NCBI GenBank assembly: GCA_022788065.1
Contig: JALEWG010000083.1
Span: 1 to 32,301 of the forward strand
DNA from: Lachnospiraceae bacterium
GTDB lineage: Bacteria; Bacillota; Clostridia; Lachnospirales; Lachnospiraceae
Reading direction: 5' to 3'
DNA length: 32,301 nt
A program made the translations under genes and the position numbers. A model generated the notes under the pieces. That model was given only the letters and a program-made list of their open reading frames with translations, searched no databases and was not told the DNA's origin. Below are positions 24,693-32,301 of the stretch, piece after piece. How positions within the stretch are numbered: position 1 is the stretch's first letter; every line of letters starts with the position of its first letter.

Positions 24693-26572
24693 AGAAGAGA
24701 ATAAATAGAATTCTTCTGTTCATTTTGACGGCGGCAATGATTCTGGGATCAGGGTCTGTGACCGCCTTTGCGGATGAAGAAGAGACAGAAAAAGAAGACA
24801 CATTAATTCCGAAAGTGTTCCATAAGGATGATGACAACAGCGAACTTCGCATTGTGATCGGGAAAACGGAATCGGTGGTGATCGGAAAGACCTCATCGCT
24901 TTCCGTCACGATCAAAAATACTTCGGATGTGGACTGGAAAAAGACAAAGATCTGGATCGCGTCGGAGGAATATTACCGGGATTATTATGATGAGATCGAG
25001 GATGAGGACGGCGAAATTATCAAGACCATGAAGGCCACATATCCGTTTGAGATCAATGATTCTCTCAATGAGCATCACAGTGTGGGTCCTCTGAAATCCG
25101 GTGGAAAGAAGACTGTGAATCTTAGAGTCAGTGTCAAGAAAAATCTGGAAGAGGGATATTACCCGGTGCTTCTGGGTCTTTCCGTGGAAGATAAAAACGG
25201 CTCTGTCCGGGATTTTGAGAAGACGATCATCGTCTGGGCGGAGCAAAAAAGCGGTAGTACCACCGAGTCGGAAGAAGAGTCCGAGCCGGTTTCCTTTGCG
25301 CTCGGCGAAAATCAGCCCACTCCTCAGGGAATCTACAGCCAGGTCATGGATTTCCATGTGAATATGCGCAACACCGGATATAAAACGGCCTATGATGTTC
25401 GCGTGGAGATGGAGCTATCGGAAAGTGTGGAGAAGTTCCCGTTTGAGATCAATGACGGAAACTATGACAGGAGACTGAATGACATTGCGTCGAATCAGAC
25501 CGTGGAGGTTCCGTACAGCATGGCCGTCCGTGAGAAGGCGAAGACAGGATACTATCCGATCAAGTATAAGATCCACTACCGGGAGGAGGAAAACGGAAAT
25601 TTTGCCGCCCCGATCGAGGCTACCATGTATGTGCGGATCATCGGCAAGGACGAGGAGGATGAGCTTTCCGCAGATGCGGGAGAAAATGAGAGAACCAAAG
25701 CCCGTATTGTCGTGGACAGCTTTGAGACAGAGCCCGCGAGGATCCTCGCAGGGCAGGATTTCACCCTCCGAGTGAAGATGAAAAACGCTTCCAGCCAGAT
25801 CTCCGCGAGCAATATCCTGTTTACGTTTGACCCGGAGACTGTGAGTGAGAGTCCTGTTTTTACAACGGTCAACGGATCTAACTCCGTGGTCGTGAACAGC
25901 CTGTCGCCGGGTGCGTCGGAGGTGCTGACCATGCACTTTACATCGAGCCCCAGTGCGGAACAGCGTTCCTACACCGTCACGATTTCGGAGCAGTACGACA
26001 GTCCGGAGTTCAAAAATGCCAAAGAGAGCGTAAAGATCGCGATCCCCATCAAACAGGAGGCGAGGCTGAACACCGGCAACATGGAAGTGATGCCGAACTC
26101 CATCGATGTGGGCAATGAGACGAACATCATGTTCGACGTCAATAATACCGGAAAAGTGACCTTATACAATGTGACCGCAATTTTTGAGGCTGATTCGATT
26201 CAGCGAAGTGAAAATTATGTGGGTAATATCAAGCCGGGAGAGAGCGGCAATGTGGACGCGATGATTCACGGCACGGCACCGACCATGGATGACGGAATGA
26301 TACGTGTATCTATTACATACGAAGATGAGAACGGCGAGGTTTCGTCCGTGGACAAGGAGATCCAGCTGTTCGTCATGGAACCGGTCCCCATGGAGGATCC
26401 TTTCGTGAATATGGATCCGATGGATATTCCGGAACCGGAGCCTTCGAAAATGGATATGCTTAAAAATTACGCGCTTCCGTTGGGGGCAGCGGCAGTTCTC
26501 GTGCTCGGCGGGATCGTCTTCCTGGTAAAAAGGAAAAAGAAGAAAGCGGGAATGGACGATGAGATTCTTTGA
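24689..26572 (+). CDS. Membrane-anchored extracellular protein with repeated CARDB/NEW3-like beta domains
   Basis: N-terminal signal MKKRINRILLFILTAAMILGSGSVTAFA, repeated IGKTSSLSVTIKNTS / AGQDFTLRVKMKNAS / GNETNIMFDVNNTGKVTLYNVTAIFE, C-terminal TM ALPLGAAAVLVLGGIVFLVKRKKKK; ATGA overlap with the ATPase. Confidence 0.75.
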   Translation: MKKRINRILLFILTAAMILGSGSVTAFADEEETEKEDTLIPKVFHKDDDNSELRIVIGKTESVVIGKTSSLSVTIKNTSDVDWKKTKIWIASEEYYRDYYDEIEDEDGEIIKTMKATYPFEINDSLNEHHSVGPLKSGGKKTVNLRVSVKKNLEEGYYPVLLGLSVEDKNGSVRDFEKTIIVWAEQKSGSTTESEEESEPVSFALGENQPTPQGIYSQVMDFHVNMRNTGYKTAYDVRVEMELSESVEKFPFEINDGNYDRRLNDIASNQTVEVPYSMAVREKAKTGYYPIKYKIHYREEENGNFAAPIEATMYVRIIGKDEEDELSADAGENERTKARIVVDSFETEPARILAGQDFTLRVKMKNASSQISASNILFTFDPETVSESPVFTTVNGSNSVVVNSLSPGASEVLTMHFTSSPSAEQRSYTVTISEQYDSPEFKNAKESVKIAIPIKQEARLNTGNMEVMPNSIDVGNETNIMFDVNNTGKVTLYNVTAIFEADSIQRSENYVGNIKPGESGNVDAMIHGTAPTMDDGMIRVSITYEDENGEVSSVDKEIQLFVMEPVPMEDPFVNMDPMDIPEPEPSKMDMLKNYALPLGAAAVLVLGGIVFLVKRKKKKAGMDDEIL

Positions 26573-27869
26573 TCTGCTCGCAATGAGCGCCAATAACCTG
26601 AGACGCAGAAAGCTGAGGACCGCGCTCACGGTCCTCGGCGTAATCATCGGAACGGCCTCCATCGTTGTCATGATATCTCTCGGAATCGGCCTCAAGGAGA
26701 TGACCATCGAACAGTATGCATCCTACGGGAGCCTGACACGGATCGAAGTGTACAGCAACAACCGGTTGGGTGGTGATGGCAGTGAAGACGGATTCCTTGT
26801 GGATTCCACCATGGACAGTTTGCGGGCGATTCCGCATGTGGAAGCAGTATCACCGGTACTCACCACCTATGTCCAGATGAAACAGGGGGCTTATACCAGC
26901 TCCACACAGCTTATGGGAATCACCAGAGAAGCCATGAAGGACATCGAACTCGGACAGGGGACTTTGCCGGACCCGAACTCCGGAACTATGGAGCTTGTGA
27001 TCGGCAATATGGTTTCCAGAGATTTTTACAATGAGAAAACGGGAAGAGGATTCTGGGATACAGGAGAGATGCCTGATGTTGATCTGTATAAGCAGCCTTT
27101 TTTCGTCTTGTTTCAGAATACCGGCAACGCGAATCAGAAACAGAAAAAATACGTGTTTCCGGTCAGCGGTATGGTAAAAGGCGGAGTGGACGATTATAAT
27201 GAATACAGTTACGGGATCTATACGGATATTGAGCTGCTGAAAGCACAGCTTAAGCGTGTTTACAAAAAGGATCCGATTCCCGGTCAGCCAACCAACAAAA
27301 AGGGGAAGCCCTACAATTATTTTATCTATGACAGTGCCTATGTTTACGTGGACAACATGGATCATGTCGTCGATGTTCAGACATCGATCACGGATATGGG
27401 GTATCAGGCGTACAGCAGTATGCAGTGGCTGGAGCAGGCCCAGGAACAGACCAATATGATCCAGGCGATCCTGGGCGGAATCGGCGGAGTGTCTCTGTTT
27501 GTGGCGGCCATCGGAATCGCCAATACCATGATGATGTCCATCTACGAGAGAACCAAGGAAATCGGTGTGCTGAAGGTGCTTGGCTGTTCCCTGGGAAATA
27601 TCCGCAATATGTTTCTTTTGGAGGCCGGATTTATCGGACTCATGGGAGGAGCGGCAGGACTGGGATTAAGCTACGGAGTCTCGTATCTAGTGAACCAGTT
27701 TCTTGGGGCAGCCCTGATGGGAGGACAGGGAGGCGATATATCCAGAATCCCTCCGTGGCTGTCCGTGGCGGCCGTCGTGTTTGCAATCGTGATCGGTATG
27801 CTTGCCGGACTGTTCCCTGCCATTCGGGCTATGAAGCTTAGCCCTCTCGCAGCGATCCGAAATGAATAG
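26559..27869 (+). CDS. MacB/FtsX-family ABC transporter permease
   Basis: LLAMSANNLRRRKLRTALTVLGVIIGTASIVVMISLGIGL; C-terminal IANTMMMSIYERTKEIGVLKVLGCSLGNIRNMFLLEAGFIGLMGG..FPAIRAMKLSPLAAIRNE. Confidence 0.93.
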   Translation: MRFFDLLAMSANNLRRRKLRTALTVLGVIIGTASIVVMISLGIGLKEMTIEQYASYGSLTRIEVYSNNRLGGDGSEDGFLVDSTMDSLRAIPHVEAVSPVLTTYVQMKQGAYTSSTQLMGITREAMKDIELGQGTLPDPNSGTMELVIGNMVSRDFYNEKTGRGFWDTGEMPDVDLYKQPFFVLFQNTGNANQKQKKYVFPVSGMVKGGVDDYNEYSYGIYTDIELLKAQLKRVYKKDPIPGQPTNKKGKPYNYFIYDSAYVYVDNMDHVVDVQTSITDMGYQAYSSMQWLEQAQEQTNMIQAILGGIGGVSLFVAAIGIANTMMMSIYERTKEIGVLKVLGCSLGNIRNMFLLEAGFIGLMGGAAGLGLSYGVSYLVNQFLGAALMGGQGGDISRIPPWLSVAAVVFAIVIGMLAGLFPAIRAMKLSPLAAIRNE

Positions 27870-27895
27870 AAATCTAATATGTCAGGAGAAAGAGT

Positions 27896-28723
27896 ATGGA
27901 ATTTACGGTCAGAACAGCTTTTTATGAGGAACTTGAAGAATGCGCGCGCGTCGAGAGAGAAGCCATGGGAAATTATTGCTATCTGGAGGATGCATGGCAT
28001 TATTTTAACAGTCTGAGAGGCGGAATGGTCTGCGCGTTTGCCGGGGAAGAGATGGCGGGAATCGGAAGATTTTCTGTTCTTCCGGATGGCAGCGGTTGGC
28101 TGGAGACACTGCGGGTCAGCCCGAAGTGGCAGCGTATGGGTGCCGGAACAGCAATTTACGGGATGTATCGGGAACTGGCAGAGAAAAACGGCTGTCCGTC
28201 CATGGCCATGTTCACCGGAGTGAAGAATCAGGCCAGTGCAGGCCTTGCACGAAAATTCGGACTTGAAAAGGCGGCGCAGCACCGGGGCTACCATCTGACC
28301 GATCTTTCCGGCGGGGATCCTCACGGTTTTGTCCATGTGAACTGGGAGCGGGCAGCAGAGCTGATCCTGTCGCAGAAAGAGGCGTACCAGGACTATATGA
28401 CGATGAACCGGACGTTTTACCGCATCAATGAGGAGAATGCAAAAGCGTTTGCAATCGAGGGAAAAGTGTTCGAGGAGTCAGAAAGCGGAAGCTTCATCGT
28501 ATGCGGCGCCAGATTCCAGCACCAGAATGCGCTTCATATTGCCATGATGGACGGCGATCCGGATCGTTGTATCGATTTTGCGGTTAATTACGCAAAAGCA
28601 CAGGGAATTCCAAAAGTTTCCTGTACTTTTGCGCTTGAAAATGGTAAACTGGAGGAGGCACTGAAACACCGGGGCTTTGCTCCGGAGCCCAGTGACCTGA
28701 TAACCATGGAAGTTTGTTTTTAG
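27896..28723 (+). CDS. GNAT family N-acetyltransferase
   Basis: LETLRVSPKWQRMGAGTAIYGMYRELAEKNGCPSMAMFTGVKNQASAGLARKFGLEKAAQHRGYHL. Confidence 0.85.
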   Translation: MEFTVRTAFYEELEECARVEREAMGNYCYLEDAWHYFNSLRGGMVCAFAGEEMAGIGRFSVLPDGSGWLETLRVSPKWQRMGAGTAIYGMYRELAEKNGCPSMAMFTGVKNQASAGLARKFGLEKAAQHRGYHLTDLSGGDPHGFVHVNWERAAELILSQKEAYQDYMTMNRTFYRINEENAKAFAIEGKVFEESESGSFIVCGARFQHQNALHIAMMDGDPDRCIDFAVNYAKAQGIPKVSCTFALENGKLEEALKHRGFAPEPSDLITMEVCF

Positions 28724-28738
28724 CAGGGAGATGCAGCG

Positions 28739-29899
28739 ATGAAAAATTTTATTTATTCCATTCCGACGACGGTTTATTTCGGAAAAGATCAGATTGAAAA
28801 TCTCGGACAGGCGGTGTCCGTATACGGAAAAAAGGTTCTGCTGGTTTACGGCGGAGGAAGTATTAAGAAAAACGGGATCTATGATAAGGTGACATCGCTG
28901 TTTCGTGAGTGCGGTATTTCCTGGGAGGAGCTTTCCGGAGTGGATCCGAATCCGAGGATCGATTCTGTCCGCGCGGGAGCGGAAATCTGCAGAAGGGGCG
29001 GGCTGGAAGTAGTGGTTCCCATCGGCGGCGGTTCTTCCATTGACTGCGCGAAAGTGATCGCGGCAGCTGCCTGCTACGACGGGGATGCGTGGGATCTGGT
29101 TCTGGATGGCAGCCGCATAAAATCGGCACTCCCCATTGTTGCGGTGCTGACACTGGCGGCAACCGGATCGGAGATGGATCATATTGCTGTGATCTCCAAT
29201 ATGGAAACAAATGACAAGCTCGGAACGAGAGCGGACTGTCTGAGACCGAAGGCAGCAATCATGGATCCGACTTACACGGAGACGGTGAGTGCCTATCAGA
29301 CGGCTTCCGGAACGGCGGATATCATGTCCCATACGCTGGAATCCTACTTTTCCAACGCGGAGGGGTACATGCAGGACCGGATGGCGGAAGGAATTTTAAA
29401 AACATGTATTGAGTTCGGCATTCGCGCAGTGGAGCACCCGGATGATTATGAGGCGAGAGCCAACCTGATGTGGGCGGGGAGCTGGGCCATTAACGATTTT
29501 CTGAAGCTGGGCAAACCGGTTCCGTGGTCCGTGCATCCGATGGAGCATGAGCTTTCCGCATACTATGATATTACACACGGCGTCGGACTTGCCATTCTGA
29601 CTCCGCACTGGATGCGTCATGTGCTCTGCGACAGAACTGTAGAGAAATTCCGGACGTATGCAGTCAATGTCTGGGGTGTTTCCTGGGAGCTTTCCCCGTA
29701 TGATGCGGCACAGGCGGGAATCGAGAAGACGGCGGAATATTTTAAAAAGCTGGGACTTCCGGACCGACTGTCGGAGGCAGGGATTCCGGATGATAAAAAA
29801 TTCGGAATCATGGCTGAGAAAGCTGCTAAAAAATTAAAAGGCACTTACGCAGAGCTTACCAAAGAAGAAGTCGAACAGATTTTCAGAGAGGCGATGTAG
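28739..29899 (+). CDS. Iron-containing alcohol dehydrogenase (butanol dehydrogenase-like)
   Basis: FIYSIPTTVYFGKDQIENLG, VPIGGGSSIDCAKVIAAAACY, ATGSEMDHIAVISNMETNDKLG, HPMEHELSAYYDITHGVGLAILTPHWM. Confidence 0.95.
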   Translation: MKNFIYSIPTTVYFGKDQIENLGQAVSVYGKKVLLVYGGGSIKKNGIYDKVTSLFRECGISWEELSGVDPNPRIDSVRAGAEICRRGGLEVVVPIGGGSSIDCAKVIAAAACYDGDAWDLVLDGSRIKSALPIVAVLTLAATGSEMDHIAVISNMETNDKLGTRADCLRPKAAIMDPTYTETVSAYQTASGTADIMSHTLESYFSNAEGYMQDRMAEGILKTCIEFGIRAVEHPDDYEARANLMWAGSWAINDFLKLGKPVPWSVHPMEHELSAYYDITHGVGLAILTPHWMRHVLCDRTVEKFRTYAVNVWGVSWELSPYDAAQAGIEKTAEYFKKLGLPDRLSEAGIPDDKKFGIMAEKAAKKLKGTYAELTKEEVEQIFREAM

Positions 29900-29931
29900 A
29901 TCCCGTGCGATTGAATAAGGAGGAACAGAAG

Positions 29932-31362
29932 ATGAACGTACTGAACCATGAAAAACCGCATCAGAAGTATTTTGAGGAGATTTCCCGGATTCCGAGAGGA
30001 TCCTTCAACGAGGCGGCATGTGCGGATTACCTTGCGGCGTTTGCAGCGGAGCACGGACTGAAATACATTCGCGATGAACTCAATAATGTCGTGATCTTTA
30101 AGCCTGCCGGTGCCGGTTACGAGGATCACGGAGCAGTGATCCTGCAGGCGCACACGGATATGGTATGTGAAAAAAATGCGGACTGCACCCATGATTTCGA
30201 GAAGGATCCCATTGATCTTTATATTGAAAACGGAATCCTGAAGGCGAGAGGCACCACACTCGGCGCGGATGACGGCATGGGATGTGCTTATATGCTGGCG
30301 GTTCTGGCATCGGATCTGCCGCATCCTGCACTGGAATGTGTCTTTACGGTCCAGGAGGAAGTGGGACTGATCGGAGCCTTTGCCCTGAAGCCGGAGTATT
30401 TTACGGCAAAGCGGTATGTGAATCTGGATTTCGGCGGACACGGCGTCGGTACCTGTACCACGAGCGCCGGCGGAGAGATGATCGGTCTCCGGAAGCCGGT
30501 GGAGTTTGACGAATGCGACACACCGGCGTACCGGATCTTTGTGACAGGTCTTAAGGGAGGTCATTCCGGCGGCTGCATCATGATGGAGCTGGGCAACTCT
30601 TTAAAAATCTGCGGCAGAATCTTAAAGGAGATTTCCGGAAGCTGTGATATGCGGATCCGGAAGCTGGACGGCGGTCTGAAAAATAATGCGATCCCGAGAG
30701 AGTGTGAGGCTGTCTTTGCCAGCGAGGCAAAGGAGGAGGATATCCGGGCGGCTTTCGAGAGCATGAAGACGCAGATCGCTTCCGAAATCGGTTTCCAGGA
30801 ACCGGATTTTGCGGTTACGCTTGAGAGAGCGGAGAGCGGTCCGGCAATCTGCGAGGAGGTAAGCGCGGAGATCGTTGATCTTTTGTATCTGCTTCCCACG
30901 GGACTTCGCCACAGAAGTCTGCAGATCGCTAATCTTCCGACTGCATCTGAGAATCTTGCGTCTGTCCGGACAGGGGCAGATTATCTGGAATTTCAGTACT
31001 CCCTTCGGGCAGAAAAGATGTCATTGAGAGATCAGATGGAGAAAGAAATCTGCATTCTGGCCGGTATTTATGACATGACGATGGAAGTCTACAGCAAGTT
31101 CCCGTCCTGGGAGTTCAACCCGAATTCTGCTCTGAGAGAGACGCTCTGCAGAGTCTACAAGGAGCAGAAGGACAGTGAGATGGAACTTCTGGCGACTCAC
31201 GGTGGTCTGGAGTGCGGAGTGTTCTGCGACATGATTCCGGGACTGGATGTGGTGACCCTGGGGGCGGAGACTGACGGCGCCCACACGCCGAAGGAGCAGA
31301 TGAATCTGGAGTCCTTCGACCGCACCTTCGATGTGCTGGCGGCGTTTTTAAAAGAGCTATAG
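29932..31362 (+). CDS. pepD: Aminoacyl-histidine dipeptidase (M20 family, PepD-like)
   Basis: HQKYFEEISRIPRGSFNE, LQAHTDMVCEKNADCTHDFEKDPIDLYIENGILKARGTTLGADDGMGCAYMLAVL, FTVQEEVGLIGA, GLKGGHSGGCI. Confidence 0.93.
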   Translation: MNVLNHEKPHQKYFEEISRIPRGSFNEAACADYLAAFAAEHGLKYIRDELNNVVIFKPAGAGYEDHGAVILQAHTDMVCEKNADCTHDFEKDPIDLYIENGILKARGTTLGADDGMGCAYMLAVLASDLPHPALECVFTVQEEVGLIGAFALKPEYFTAKRYVNLDFGGHGVGTCTTSAGGEMIGLRKPVEFDECDTPAYRIFVTGLKGGHSGGCIMMELGNSLKICGRILKEISGSCDMRIRKLDGGLKNNAIPRECEAVFASEAKEEDIRAAFESMKTQIASEIGFQEPDFAVTLERAESGPAICEEVSAEIVDLLYLLPTGLRHRSLQIANLPTASENLASVRTGADYLEFQYSLRAEKMSLRDQMEKEICILAGIYDMTMEVYSKFPSWEFNPNSALRETLCRVYKEQKDSEMELLATHGGLECGVFCDMIPGLDVVTLGAETDGAHTPKEQMNLESFDRTFDVLAAFLKEL

Positions 31363-31388
31363 TACATATACGAAAACAGGAAAATACA

Positions 31389-31434
31389 GGCAGAGCGCGG
31401 GTTCAACCGGATCCGGATGCTCTGCCTGTTTTGT
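31389..31434 (+). terminator. Terminator after pepD
   Basis: CAGGCAGAGC gcgggttcaaccggatccggat GCTCTGCCTG tttt. Confidence 0.85.
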
Positions 31435-31608
31435 GCTCCTGGCTGCCTATACAAAAAAACAATAATATAAAAATTTAGATACAAATTATCAATTGGTCGG
31501 AGGCGCCGGACAGCAGTATAATGGACCTGAATAAGGAAGCAAACTGTCTTTGGGGTAGAGACAGTCGAAGCGCTGTTGTGTGAACTACAGAGATTTTTGG
31601 GGGTTGGG

Positions 31609-32301
31609 ATGCTGGAAACGAAAAATCTGTCAAAAGCTTTTGACGGAAATTGTGTACTAAAGGGAATCAATCTTACAATTAAGGATGGAGAAGTGTACGG
31701 CCTGATCGGAGCAAACGGGTCAGGAAAAAGCACTTTTATGAATATTCTGAACGGGAATGACGCGATAATAAAAAGCGGCGGTTACGAGGGAACGGTTCTG
31801 ATCGATGGTATCAGGGCGGACATTACCAATCATGCCCGCTCTGTTTCGTATGGAATTGCCATGGTTCATCAGGAACTTGCTCTGTTTAAGGGGATGACCG
31901 TTACAGAAAATATTAAGATCAACCGGGAGAATGTAAAGGCACCTATAGGAATTCTGCCGGAATTGGCGCTGGTGGACGGAAAGAAAAACTGTGAAGACGC
32001 AAGAGAAACACTTTTGAGACTGGGAGTCGATATGGATCCGGATGAAAAGATCGATCGGCTTTCACTCAATCAAAAACAGTTTGTGGAACTGGCGCGGGAA
32101 CTGGATAACAGGAATGTGCGCCTGCTGATGCTGGATGAGCCGACAAGTTCACTTAATATAACGGAGACAAAGGGATTGTTAAAATGCATCCGCGAGATCG
32201 CGGATTCCGGCATTTCTGTTCTGTTTATTTCCCACAGACTGGAAGAGATCATGGAAGTCTGTGATACGGTCTCGGTTTTGCGGGACGGGGAGCTGATCTC
32301 C
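31609..32301 (+). CDS. Sugar ABC transporter ATP-binding protein (MglA/RbsA-type), truncated by the window end
   Basis: My translation from ATG 31609: MLETKNLSKAFDGNCVLKGINLTIKDGEVYGLIGANGSGKSTFMNILNGN..MVHQELALFKGMTVTENI..LDEPTSSLN..VLFISHRLEEIMEVCDTVSVLRDGELIS; open to the last base, absent from the ORF track because no stop is in the window. Confidence 0.9.
   Translation, partial: MLETKNLSKAFDGNCVLKGINLTIKDGEVYGLIGANGSGKSTFMNILNGNDAIIKSGGYEGTVLIDGIRADITNHARSVSYGIAMVHQELALFKGMTVTENIKINRENVKAPIGILPELALVDGKKNCEDARETLLRLGVDMDPDEKIDRLSLNQKQFVELARELDNRNVRLLMLDEPTSSLNITETKGLLKCIREIADSGISVLFISHRLEEIMEVCDTVSVLRDGELIS

Noticed and set aside
27896-28723. GNAT toxin of a toxin-antitoxin pair
   Set aside because: No adjacent small antitoxin; the protein is a larger GNAT with a long C-terminal extension located in an operon-like run of metabolic genes.

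Overview
Low-to-moderate GC chromosomal window from an anaerobic Clostridia/Lachnospiraceae-type Firmicute (inferred from gene content and synteny). It is mostly housekeeping: MATE and AEC transporters, infC-rpmI-rplT, sufC/sufB-like, an S8 peptidase, dgt-dnaG-rpoD-trmK-Nif3 (macromolecular synthesis operon), a TGS/uridine-kinase-like protein, RNase P RNA, pyrBI, a three-gene ABC system with a membrane-anchored extracellular partner, GNAT, Fe-ADH, pepD, and the start of a sugar ABC ATPase. The most unusual part is 7.2-9.3 kb. Four tRNA-Leu genes sit there: two identical tRNA-Leu(CAG) in opposite orientation and two identical tRNA-Leu(AAG). Each has its own 17-bp-spaced promoter, a shared TCGAYGAG-type leader motif exactly 8 nt after the -10, and a terminator whose T-tract runs into a second palindrome. 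Two gene relics lie in the same interval: an oligopeptide-binding-protein C-terminus and an internally deleted SdpI-like gene. infC appears to start at a non-canonical ATT that the ORF track misses. No CRISPR array, transposase, phage module or recognisable defence system was seen.
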